64,000 nt of DNA from Reticulascus tulasneorum (lineage: Eukaryota > Ascomycota > Sordariomycetes > Glomerellales > Reticulascaceae), in NCBI GenBank assembly GCA_001557505.1, contig LSAX01000002.1, forward strand, positions 4,092,001-4,156,000. The letters are read 5' to 3'. This document shows positions 35,665 to 47,200 of this stretch, piece after piece. Below the pieces are notes generated by a model. That model ran no database searches and had not been told where the DNA came from. It saw only the letters and a program-made list of their open reading frames with translations. Every line of letters begins with the position of its first letter. The first letter of the stretch is position 1. A program made the translations under genes and the position numbers.

Positions 35665-37179
35665 CTACGCCTTCTTGTTCTCCCAGTCCGGCAGCACGCG
35701 CCATTGGTCCGCGAGCTTGAGGCCCGTCCCCGCGGCGGCGTCGCAGCCCTTGTGGCCCCACTTCCTCGTGAAGATGTTCAGCCCCGTGTCGACCCAGATC
35801 TGGAAAGCCTCTGCGAAGCCTTCCGAGTTGTAGTAGTAGGGCTCGTCCTCGCCGCCGCGCTGGCTCTTTTGCCACGTGTTTCGGTGGTGGTTGTCCTCGC
35901 GGTACTTGTAGCGGGTCATCTCGAGGCCGATCTGGATGAGCGAGCGGAAGTACTCCATGCCGGTGGATGAGGTTTCATCCCGCTTGGCAGCGCTCTTTCC
36001 GCCGTCTTTCTTCTCGTCGCCTTTGCCGCCCTTGTCTGGGTTCTGCTTTGACTCTGTCCCTGGCGGTGGTGGTGGTGGAGGCGGCAGCGGGTTGGGATCC
36101 ACGAACTTGGGCACAATGCCGGGGACGCGGTAGAGGACCGACAAGTCCTCCAGGTGGACCGAGACGTCGTTGATCAGTGCGACCCGCCGATGCGTCATGC
36201 TCCAGCCATCCGTGGCCATCTTGGCCATCATATCGCAATCCGCGCCGTAATACGGGATAAACGGGTCCCAGCCCCCCACAGCATCCATGGCTTCAGTATT
36301 TACCAAAGCCAGGTGGTCGAACTGGAACCACCTGAACCCCCAACGTTTCTCCCGCGCCAGGGTGGTGTTCACCTCCTTGATGCAGTTCTCATACAAGGTC
36401 CGATACCCGAACTGGCCGGCGGCCGGGGGGTAAAGGATGTCAAACTTCTCGTTGTCGTCGTAAAACTCCCACTCACGATCGCCCGGGCGGGGGTTCATGT
36501 CAGGGCCGTCTTCGAACGAGTAGACCAGGACATCCTGGTGGCTGTAGAAGTAGTAGGGCCACGACTTGGTATGCGCCGTGTACAGGAAGAAATTCTGCAT
36601 CTGGGCAAAGGACAGCAAGGTGGGGGTTTGGAGGATGTTGACGCCCAGACGGCGGAGGGTGGTGTGGTTCAGGTAAAACGGGTTTTGCAGGGTGAGTTTG
36701 CCGTGCGTGTTGGCGAGCTGCACGCCCGTGTTCTCAACAATCCAGATGTTCTCCGCCGGCCAGCCGGCCGTGATGTAGCTCACGACGCACTGGAGCAGGA
36801 TAGGCCACTGGCGCGTGAAGCCGATGAAAAGATTCGGCGGTGCGTCGAGACCGTACTCGCGATAAAGGTCTCTGCGCGGCACGTTGTGGGCGGGAATTGG
36901 CGGGGGCGTCGCCGCGGAGTTGGCCAGCAGCGGGAACGGGTCAATCACCGGCGGGGGGGTGTACGCCGGCGTGTGTTTGTACTTGGGATGCTTCTCGGAT
37001 GGAGAGGGAGGAGGAGCGGGCTTTGACGCGTCCTCGCCCGGCTTCTTGGTTGCGCTCGGGATGGCCTTCAACAGGGCCGCGGTGTCGATGGCGTCATACG
37101 CGTGGGCGGCGAGCAGCACGATGATGAAGACGACAAGGCCAAGCGCGAGATTGCGGACTCGGCGCGAAGCAGCGACCAT
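35665..37179 (-). CDS. Type II membrane glycosyltransferase-like protein
   Basis: A single exon of 504 residues; the ATG is at 37179. A signal anchor (residues 8-27, VRNLALGLVVFIIVLLAAHA) is followed by a Pro/Lys-rich stem, then a globular region starting PPNLFIGFTRQWPILLQCVVSYI. Features suggesting a GT-A type nucleotide-sugar transferase are that opening strand, SHQDVLVY, NTEAMDAVGGWDPFIPYYGADCDMMAKM (acidic DCD) and a later DVSVHLEDL. A Pro run and a charged low-complexity insert (about 375-415) split the C-terminal part. It probably acts in the Golgi lumen. The family is seen widely in Pezizomycotina but I know no characterised member, so donor and acceptor are unknown. Confidence 0.7.
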   Translation of the reverse strand: MVAASRRVRNLALGLVVFIIVLLAAHAYDAIDTAALLKAIPSATKKPGEDASKPAPPPSPSEKHPKYKHTPAYTPPPVIDPFPLLANSAATPPPIPAHNVPRRDLYREYGLDAPPNLFIGFTRQWPILLQCVVSYITAGWPAENIWIVENTGVQLANTHGKLTLQNPFYLNHTTLRRLGVNILQTPTLLSFAQMQNFFLYTAHTKSWPYYFYSHQDVLVYSFEDGPDMNPRPGDREWEFYDDNEKFDILYPPAAGQFGYRTLYENCIKEVNTTLAREKRWGFRWFQFDHLALVNTEAMDAVGGWDPFIPYYGADCDMMAKMATDGWSMTHRRVALINDVSVHLEDLSVLYRVPGIVPKFVDPNPLPPPPPPPPGTESKQNPDKGGKGDEKKDGGKSAAKRDETSSTGMEYFRSLIQIGLEMTRYKYREDNHHRNTWQKSQRGGEDEPYYYNSEGFAEAFQIWVDTGLNIFTRKWGHKGCDAAAGTGLKLADQWRVLPDWENKKA

Positions 37180-38663
37180 TGTGTGCGAAACAAGCGGACG
37201 AGACGGGCTCTCTCCGCTAGAGCACTACGAGAAAGCGGGCTCGCTTGCTTTCAGAATCAGATATTCTGCTCAGGCGTGGGAGGCCTTGCCATTTGACTAA
37301 AGCGAACTCGGCCTACTGCGCAGTTCGCAGTCTTATGTACGATGGCCCTGAGTAAGAAAAGCTCTGGATTCAATTGCAGTATGGAACTAGGCAGTTACGT
37401 AGACCCTGGTCATTGCAAACTCAGGGGGAAATTTGCGCCCATGTTTGCGGGCATAATTTTGGAGGTGGATTTTTTTTGGTAGGATTCGTCTTTTCGTTCG
37501 TACCCCCACCAAAATTACCAAAGTCAAGGTAACCTTACCCACACACGTGGGTCGTGGGTCATGGGACGGTCACGTGCCAGTCTGTTTGATGACATAATCC
37601 ACGAGTGCGATGGTGCATTTCCATAATCCACAGCTCGACTTCTTCTGCGGCAGATTCGAGGCGGCGAGGGTTATGCCGAGACATCTTGAGCAGGATGGGC
37701 TGATGTATTATGCAGTCAACTATAAGTTGGTTACCCGGGCTCGCCAATTGCGTTATACCCCCAGCTGAATTATGAGGCTCTACTCGTATCTTTCGCGCTT
37801 CGAGATTTGACTTTCAAATCTTGGGACATCACAGCATATGTAGCAAGTACACGTCATCGAGTGATGATGTGAAGACGAGTGTCATGTCCTCGTTTTGAAG
37901 AACAGCTTCGGCCATAATAGCTACAACAAATACCAACGCACAAATCGAAACCGAGTCCCGAGTCCTGCTCGCCACGTAAGCCCAGTAAATTAGACTCGAC
38001 ACGAAAACTGGAAACGCGGTAATCCGCAGATGAATTCTGTAAATTGGGACTAAAATTGCTTTGAGAAAGCTCTGGAATGGAAATCGAATGTTTCCGGGGA
38101 GATCCCAACACGCTCTGATTTTGTTTTGTTCCTTTGTTCGTGTTCTACCACAATACAGAACCGGCCATAGAATGGCCATGGTCCCTGCCACTCCGCCATG
38201 CTTCGGCCAAATTGGCATCATGCGCTGCGGTCCTTTATTTTCGACAACCGTACTACACGCGAGATGCCGAATACTGTCGAAGGTCATTATTGCCATGCTG
38301 CTACCAGCAGATGCTGATATGCTGACCCTCGCGGTCTTTGTCCGCGAAGTCCACTTTACCGACGTTTCCGGCATGCCGCGTTGCTATCTTCCACCAGAGA
38401 TAATCTTCGTGCCCAAAGGTAGCGGAAAGGGGCGCCCTTTGTAGTCTCCTAGATGTGCTGTCCCCGCAGGATCTTGCACTTTTCGGATTCGACAGTCGCA
38501 TCCTTCCCACTGACATCACGGCTTAAGTGCCCCTGCTTCTTGTTCGCAGACAACACGTTCTTTCCGCATATGATTTCTGTCTGAATGATACTGAGTCCGA
38601 CACTCAAATTTCAGAATCGCAACTGCACAATCCCCATACGTCGTAACGTTAAGGATCGGCAAA
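37180..38663. other. 1.5-kb divergent intergenic region
   Basis: Shared upstream region of the glycosyltransferase-like gene and zincin-like gene B. It contains one open frame of 181 codons on the minus strand, listed separately at low confidence. No clear TATA box. Confidence 0.45.
37829..38374 (-). CDS. Hypothetical small membrane protein, doubtful
   Basis: An ATG-initiated open frame of 181 codons. Its C-terminal half holds two hydrophobic stretches (ITAFPVFVSSLIYWAYVA and ISICALVFVVAIMAEAVL-like) separated by a charged turn, so a two-helix membrane protein is possible. The N-terminal half has no recognisable pattern. No homologous family comes to mind, and an opposite-strand frame overlaps much of it, so it may be chance. 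Confidence 0.25.
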   Translation of the reverse strand: MPETSVKWTSRTKTARVSISASAGSSMAIMTFDSIRHLACSTVVENKGPQRMMPIWPKHGGVAGTMAILWPVLYCGRTRTKEQNKIRACWDLPGNIRFPFQSFLKAILVPIYRIHLRITAFPVFVSSLIYWAYVASRTRDSVSICALVFVVAIMAEAVLQNEDMTLVFTSSLDDVYLLHML

Positions 38664-41600
38664 ATGACATCGTCACAGCGGCCCAAGGTTTCTGCCCCGG
38701 CAGAATGGGAACGAAGATACACATCTGATGCCACGGACCCGGTCATAGCGGGAGATGGTGCTTGGATAGCTCCAAAGTATCCGGATCTTGATATCGACAC
38801 GTTTGAGCCTGTCAACCCTCCGCATGGGAACCAAACAATCAAATTGCCGTCCCCGGCCGAGCTTGACCATCTTTTCCTGACAGAGCGGTGGCAGACGGTG
38901 CGGCTTGCGGGAGTCCGAACGTGGGAGGCTGTAGTTTTGGCAAAGACGGAGGCATACACAGCCCCAGGCATGGAGAGCCTCATCCTTGCAGATGATTTGG
39001 ATGTGGATGAGTCGAAATGGCTGAAGGTGTTTGCCAAAAATACTTGGAAGGCAGACTTCGCGCCATCTGTAAACGTGGCCGGCGAGAGGAAATGGAGTGT
39101 GGATGATCCTCTCGTATGGGCAGAGCTGAGAAAATGCACCGAACTGGCCGACAGGATAGTGAAATGTGCGGCTAAAGGCGAGTGGTATGTTCAAGCTTTC
39201 ACCGTGAAAAACGCCTCCCACAGAACCGACGCACTATCCAGTGTCCACGAGTTCAGAGATCGTTGACAGCCTTTCAATCCAGGTTGTCAACATTGCTTGC
39301 CTACCGCAAGAGCCTGCGCTTGATTCCATTGCAGCAAGTACCGCTAGGGAGCTCTAAAAGGGTCAACGTATTGGTAAGTACGTTGGCATCAGGCATAGAT
39401 ATGATAAATAGCTAGCAGAAAAAGGGCACACTGCTAACTTTGTGGGGGTGTCCCAACCATAGAACGTAGTTAGCATCGATCCGAAAGACCGACTCACCGA
39501 AGAACAAGTCCTCGAGTGGTTAGACAACGACCATATTGTGAAGCGTATGTTTCGGTATTTTTACGACTATAGACATGGGGTGTTCAACGACTGCCGTGCT
39601 ATTGGACTGCAGCATTGGAAAAATGACAAGCGGATCCCAGAAGGCGTGAATTTAGTCGGAATCGACACACTGAACTTGAAGGCGCTGCTGAACCCGTCGG
39701 GACCTGGTTATGAAGCTAGGGTGTCGATAGCTAATACAGTGAGTAGATTTAGTCATCCGCGGCTGAAATGAAGAGGCTAACACCGTTCCCTGTAGCTTGT
39801 GCATGAACTCATGGTAAGACTGGTATATTCCATTAGTCTACCAGGCGTTGACCAATGTATATAGCATGCCATTTTTGCCAACATTGTGAAGGACTATGTC
39901 TCCGTCAAATGGCCGGGATTAATTGGAGATGATGAACCCGTGAGGATAATCCATTACCCTTTCCCGGACCCAAGATTTACATCCATCTAGTACATTTACG
40001 ACGAATGGCTGAATGAACTTGGCGACTCCTGGGAGGTTTCAATGTTTGGGAGAACATTGGGGACCGAAGCGGATTCCTCTCAAGTCGTCCTGAAGCAAAG
40101 CAGTGGCAGATCCATCTTATTTCAGTGCGAAGAGTGGCCAAACTTGGCGCAGGGACCATTCAATAAAACCTGGAGGCTTCCGTTCAGCAAAGAGCACTCC
40201 TGGGAGCTCAATCCAATCCCTGCATACTGGTGGCAATCCATGCGATCCCAGGTATTCTGGACGGATTATGTGAAGAAATACGGGGCTGATGCCTTGAAAG
40301 TTCCAAGGTTACTTCAGGCCATGTCAAAGAAGCGTGATGATCAGATCACGAGGCTCACGACTCGAGCACGATGGAATCAAAACTACAGGCCACCGGCCGA
40401 GCTGAGTGGAACTGTGCGACAGTTTGGCCGACTCCTCGCAGAAAGACGCGCAACCTGGGCAAGGTGGAGGCCGTGGCAGATTCATAGACACGCCCACTGG
40501 CAAATGACTCCGTGGAGTGACGCGTACTCACGAATAAGACTGCAGCATGTCGCGAAACTATTTCAGGGGCGACGCACGTTAAGGGATGAATATGAGGCAG
40601 ACTTGCGATGTACGGAATTCATCTACCCGGTAACTTGGTCCAACGAGTGGCTGAAAGCAGGACCCGATGGCGAAGCCGACCGCGTCTTTATCACCCGGTG
40701 GTTCTATCGGGCTCTCGGATGTCTCCAGTTTGCGTCGCTTCCAAACAGAGCAACTGAATGTAAGATTCCGGAAGAAAACCACAGTCCAAACTACCCCTGG
40801 ACAGCGAGGGCCGGAATTGCCGACAAGCACAGGACTGAGTATATCTTACAAATCAACGGCGGTATCAGAATAGCGCGTTTGCCGGCCCTAGACATGGAAT
40901 GCCGGCACAAACATCAAGTGACCCGATTTGCCAGAGTATCTTGGCTAAGGCGCGCGAAGCACTGCTTCTTCTTGTATACGAAAACCTGCACTGTCCGCCC
41001 AACCAGTCTTGTCCAAGCTTTCAATGCCGCATACGGCGCTTTGTACCTCCAACTGGCCGCACTTCCAAGCAACCAAACCGGTATGTGGCTGGACTACAAG
41101 TTCGAGCTGCCTCCCTACACTGAGAGCCTGGAGAACTCGCAGAGGGTTTTCGGCTTACAAGACCTGCGGAGAATCAGCGCACAGAAGTGGAGGCATAATA
41201 CGCCCTTCTTCGGCAACGCCATATGGTCAACGTTCGGAGGCGAAGACGAGTTGGCGGACCCCTTGCCTGCTTGGGCTGCGGATGGAACCGCAGGCCCATC
41301 AGGTGTAGTTATGGCTTCCTTGACGGGTACAGTCAAGAGCAAGAGACCGCTTGTTTCCATATCATCAGTCAAGTACTTCACTATCGGAGGACTGTACGAC
41401 CTCTCGATCGAGCTTGGCCAGCCCTTGGTCTTCGTTGAGAACGGCATCGAGCTTGACATCTACGAGCGGCGGACGATTCTAGAGACATTTGAAATGGCTG
41501 CCGACGAACTGGATGAGGCTTTACAGTCCACAATATATGGTCCCAAGCTCTCTGCAGAGATCGCACAGCAATTCCACGATCTCGAGCTATCAGTTGAATG

Positions 41601-43887
41601 CATTGGGAGAGTCATCCAGTGGCGTCGACCCGGACAGATTTCCATGTGTGATGGGAAACTGGGCCATCCGCACTGGATTATCGTATCCAGCGATGTCTAT
41701 GATATCACTCGTTAGTCATATGTGCTTTTGATCTTAATTTTTGACTAATTGAACGATAGGTATGGCGTTTAACCGACGTGAGAAGAAACTAGGGAAATCA
41801 CTGAAAAGCATCCCTGGCGGCAATCCTATCCTCAACGTCATAGGAGCGGGCTTTGATCTTGCCGAAGTACTGGAGCGTCTTCATCCTTACAGAATCGGAA
41901 TACTCCCGCAGCCTGCGACCAGCTCACACGACATCGTTGATCTCGTCTTCACAGAGTCTGAGGTACAATGGCACGAGTACAAAGAGACCAGTATGTATGT
42001 GATTATTCACGGAAAGGTTTATGATGTCACAGGTAAATGCCTTCTGGAGGGGCTTTCGAACGCCTTGAACGCGTTTGGCTGATAACTGAACCAGAGTATG
42101 CCGAGCTTCACCCTGGGGGGATCCGTCTGCTAGCAGACAACGCTGGCCGGGATGTAACTTCACTGTTCGAGGAGTACCACGAAAACAACAGCCAGAATAT
42201 TCTCGAAGAGATGGATTATCTCAGGGTAGGCCGCATTGTGCCTACGCACCACCCAAACTCTGAAATAGCGACCGAGGAGATTCAGATTCGAGAATATGTC
42301 TATGATACTCAACGTGAGCCCGCCATTCAACCTTCGCTAGTCAAAACTCGTTATCTAACCAACCTATGCTACCCAGCCCTCCAAGATGTCACTTCGCACA
42401 GAAACCTCTTGTCTAAGCTGTCCAAGTTTATGCAAAGGAATGCTACTGAATCTTTAGAAGACGAAGATGATGAAGATGCGGAGGCGTTGATCGAGCTGAT
42501 CAGGATGCCACACCTCATATCGGGCAAGGTTGCGAGAGCGTCCACTGAAGTTCCACAGATGACCTACGAAGAGCTCGTAGAGTTCGATGGGGAGTTAAAT
42601 GAAGACGAGGGATGGCGCAAGGAGACCTATGTAGCCGCGAATGGGCTAGTCTACGACGTGAAGTGTGCGTACCACCCCTCTTCACTGTCGGAATGCCTAC
42701 TAAAACAGACGAAGCTATTGTGCAATTCGGACAGCCAGGTTTACAAAACACGCTCAATGAGTGGCGCGGTCGTGTCGTGAAAAACGGCGATATCTGCGAA
42801 TGGTTGGAGAAGACATGCGACCATCGCGTTATCGCAAAGTTGGTGGTTACGAGAAGAGAAGATACTGAGTCTATCCGTGACGCCGAAGATGTCATGGTGT
42901 GGGATGCGAAACGACCTCTGTCCCGTAAGTACTATCAACCTTTGTATATCAACCGCTGTCAATGAGCAGAACTGAAACTTTCTAGCCAAACTTAATTTTG
43001 CACCATCAGCACCAAAGCCAGAACCAGAGCCTCCAGGTCCAAATGTTATTGCCCCGTTCACCGAATTCAAACCCAGACTCCCCAAGGATTCATTCGTGGA
43101 TGACACATCGGAGGAAGAACTCGACCACGAGCTGGTGGTTGATCTCCACCAGGATGCCAAGGACCTTATCGACAGTGCCACTCTTATGGATCGAGGTCGA
43201 GCTCTTGCGGAGTTGAAGCGACTTACGATCGGTCGTCGGAGTCAAGAGCACTACCGTACGAAGAAAGCGGGCTCGCCAGTGTCTGAACTTGAAGATCATG
43301 TCGCAGTACCAATATCCAAGACCCCGAATGTTGCTAGTCAGCCAACCACCAGCCCAGCTACTTTGAAGGATCTCGAAGAAGGGCGGCCTACCACCCGTCG
43401 GCCACTCACAAAGCGTGTTCCTCGACGGCCGTCCACTATTAGAATACCTGGGCCGGTTGATGCTTACAGCAGTAATTCAACCTCACCACCTGTCCCACGT
43501 AGCTCATCCCGTGAACCTCTCACACCACAATATCCAACTACGGAGCTCTCTGGAACCAATTTCAAGGATCATCGAGCGGTTCAGCCTCAGATTCACGCAA
43601 TACCAGCTGTGACAGGAACTACGACGCAGCGAAAGCGGCCCAACTCGCCATCTACTTCAATGCAATATCAGAGGTACTCTGACCGTACTCGAAACGACTC
43701 AGAAGATGAGGGTCCTGCGCATAAAGACAAGAGGGTGAGGTTTTCAACCAACACCAACACTGAGAAGCAAGCAACGTATAGAGTACTTGACATCGAATAC
43801 CCTGATGAGATGGTCAGGGGACCGGGTTTGAGGATGTCTGCTTTGAAAAAGGCTGAGATTCGAGATGCGAAGGGGAAGCGGGGGTAG
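38664..43887 (+). CDS. Zincin-like protein B fused to three cytochrome b5-like modules
   Basis: Eleven exons: 38664-39184, 39283-39373, 39463-39738, 39796-39813, 39865-39939, 39991-41710, 41760-42032, 42095-42313, 42377-42664, 42709-42924, 42986-43887. All phases agree; 1532 residues. The HExxH motif (HELMHA, 299-304) is split by an intron, with NELGDSWE at 335-342, as in paralog A. A long helical region containing FWTDYVKKYGADALK follows. Three tandem b5-like modules come next. Module 1 (about 885-960, WIIVSSDVYDIT then IPGG) lacks the first heme His. Module 2 (about 968-1040, YVIIHGKVYDVTEYAELHPGG) has both ligands, His997 and His1020. Module 3 (about 1125-1205, YVAANGLVYDVK then QPG) lacks the first. 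The last 300 residues are disordered and basic. A redox- or heme-regulated metallopeptidase is an inference. Exon 4 is only 18 nt. Confidence 0.78.
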
Positions 43888-44215
43888 GGGATTTCTCTGG
43901 AGCGGTTGGAGGTTGGTTTGTCTCTGTTTCTGCCTAGTGTGCTTTGGTTCCTAGGATAAGTTGTATCTGTTAGCATGAATTCCAAAGACTATAGGTTCCA
44001 TGGTTTATGTCAACTTGCGTTAGGGGAGTATAGAAAGCGTGTCTTGAGTTCCACACTGAAATTCTTAATGAGTTGAAGAAGATACTGGGAAATGACATCT
44101 TACGTCCTAAGTCATTACACGCACAGCGGGCATTTCATACCATGATCAAAGATTCTTCTAAAGACCGTCAATGCGAATGTTTGCCATCCCATATCACCAG
44201 CATACCTAACTAAAC
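43888..44215. other. Convergent 3' flanks
   Basis: A 328-bp spacer between zincin-like gene B and the TPR gene; nothing else was seen. Confidence 0.5.
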
Positions 44216-47200
44216 TCAAAGCTTGAGCCCTTCCATCAAAGCCTCCAGCTCCCTCCACTCCTCACTCCCCTCCCAACTCTCCTTCCCCTTCCCCATGACA
44301 CTGCGCACCGCACTCCTCGCTTTCCCCTTCCACCGCGCCCCAATACTCTCGACGTCGCCCCCCCAATTCTCCAGCACACTGACCAGCTCGTCGGTACGCT
44401 TGACAACCGTTCTCCAAGCCTCGACATCCGTAACCCAATTCCCCTCCCCGGAACTACCATCCGACGCTAGCAACCCGCCACTTGAGCCGGTCCCAACTGC
44501 CGCGCGCCATGCCTTCTCCGATGCGTCGACGGCGCCGGCATAGTCGCGTCGCCAGATGCGCAGCCGGCTGACCAGCTCCCAGAGCTCGGAACGCTTCGTG
44601 ATGAGCGGCGTGATGTGAGTTTCGAAGAGGGTCGTCACCAAGCGTTCCACCGAGCCGCGGGGCGGGTCGTAGATTCCGCTTGAGATGGTAGTTTTCTCCC
44701 GTGATAGGACTGCTTCTTGGAGAAGGAGCCTAAGCATGTCTTCATCCAGGCCTTCTTCAGTGCTGCGAATACGAATGATGGCTTGTACAGCTTGCACCAT
44801 ATCTACTATCGGAGGGGGTCGCACCCGTGCTCCGAGAGTTAGGACGTTGTCCCAGATCTGCCAATTATCTCGTGATATTGCTGCACCTCGCTTATAAGCT
44901 GCCAGAGATTGAGAGAGCAGCGTAGCGGGGTCGCGAGGTTTGGGCTTTGAAGGCGCCTCCACCTCTTCGTCGTCATCATCCTTATCATCGTCGAGCACCT
45001 TCTTATCTTTCTCGGCCTTCAATTCCTCGACAGCTTCGAGATACATACTCCAGAGCGAGCTGCCTAGGTTGCTCCACGTTCTTGCATCCTCACCGCCAAC
45101 CACGTCACCGGCAGCACCAATGGCACGACTGAATGCCTCAGCCGCCTCGGGAAACTGCCCAAGCCGAAGGCAGATGTCGCCCAGTCTACTCCACAGCTCA
45201 GGACTCAGCCTGTTGGCCTGCGTTGCAAGCTTGTATGCTTCTTGAGCCTTGACCCAGTCCTTCTTTTGAAGATAATGTTCACCCAGTGACTTCTGCGCTC
45301 GCGCAAATCGATGCTTTGAAATCTCCCAAGCGCGCTCGTAGTGTTGAGGGTCGTTTTCTAGCTCGCCAAGGATGCAGAATAGACGAGGGGCATTTGGTGG
45401 AGGAGGATCATGCTCAGGCCCGGCGAAATCAGAGGCTTTTAGAAGCGTGATTTCCACACTGCCTTCATCTTCCGCTGGAACAGCGTCTTTTTCGGCGGAA
45501 TCACCAGTTCGACGAAACAATCGCCATCGGACAATGCCCTTCGCTTTCTCCTCTCCACCACTTCCTCGGCCATCTTCATCGTCTGCAGCAGCGCTGCTTG
45601 CATAACAAAGCGCCACTTCGGCCCAGAGGCGAAGCCGCTTGAATATCTCGAGCGCTGAGACAAGTGAGCCAACACCAGTCCACGCATAGGCCAGCTCTGA
45701 TTCGAGGTGCCATCTAGGTGGAGATGATAGTGCATGTATGTATTGTAATCGAACATGACCGGGGGCAGAGTCCGAGGCTTTGGCAACTGGAAAGAAAGAT
45801 GTTGGAGTATTGCCATTTGGTTGAGGCTTAATCAAAGATTGTTTCTCATCAGGCGCCGTGATTTCGATAACCGGCATCTCGGTCTCCGTGGATGTTTCCG
45901 GTCCCTTCTGGCTTTGGCTAGGCTGCGAGATATCGACGACAACTTGGTCAACCACAGCTTGCATCTGCAAGACCCCGCGCTCGACTGTCCGACTCCGATG
46001 GAGTTCGATCCTCGATCGCACCAACAGCGCCTGCGTGTAAATCTGCCAATTTGTAGACTTTTCGGAGACAACCCGCACCGCAAATGGCAGTACCTCTTCA
46101 GACGTAAGTGTATCCACGGGCGAAAATGAGTCTTTGAGTGTTGCTTCTGTCAGTAAGATGATCTGATCAAGAGGCGACAGTCGAGGCTGGTCATCGGGCG
46201 ACAACTCAAGTAGGGCTTCTGGCAGAACCGCGCTCTTTGCTGTGTCAATATCCGTGCTGTTTTGACCTTTGAAGTCGATATCCTCCAGCAGAGTATCGTC
46301 GTTGAGTGATAATGCATCGGGTTTGGCCAGTGTCTCCTCGTCATCTTGTGTCTCTGGAGCGGACACGTCGCTCCTTGCCAGCACAACCAGTTGGCTCGTG
46401 CTATTCTCCTGGAACCTCGTTCTCTTCCCCAACGCACCTGAAAGCGCATACACAAATCGATTCGTCTCAGTCGCCTGCTTCAAAAACTCCCTCGCCTTGT
46501 CATCCCTTCCAAGCATGATATGGGCATTCGCAGCCTCAAGCAAGAACGTGACTTTGTCCTCCTGACTCCATCTATCGGCCGTAGACCAGACTGCATCATC
46601 TAGCACTTCCTTTCCTACCTGCTCTAAGCTCTGGTTGATTGCCTCTGCCAGGCTCGGGACATCGCTCCACTGCGAAGACTTGGTAAAGTTTGAACCGGGC
46701 CCCAGCGAGGGCTGAGTGAGGAGCTTGTAATGCCAGACGTTGAGGCGGAGCTTCGCCCACGAGACGCTAAACATGGATGATGGTGCCGAATCGGTGCCCG
46801 AGGACAACTCTATTGTTTCGTTCGAACTGGAAGTAGATTTGCTGAAAATATGGCGCGCAAGACAGAAAAGCTCAATGCTCGGGATGTATGCATAGGGCGA
46901 GACGCAGTCCACCTCCAAAGACCTAACACAAAGCTTCCTTAACCGAACAAGAGACTCCTTCTCTGGCATTTCGGAGGCTGCTCTGCCTTTGAGGACCTTA
47001 GAGAAATGTGTTTCCAACTTTCCTGTGCCATCCAAAACTGGACCAGTAACATTCAGCTGTAGAAATGCGTCCAGTGCAGCCAGTCCTACACTGGCTTCAT
47101 CCCCAGTCAGCGTCCTTGTTTCGGACTCTCGTACCGGACTCCCTCCATCCTTAGCAGAATCTTCTAATTGGCTGATAAAGTCGTCAATGAGATCCCTTCC

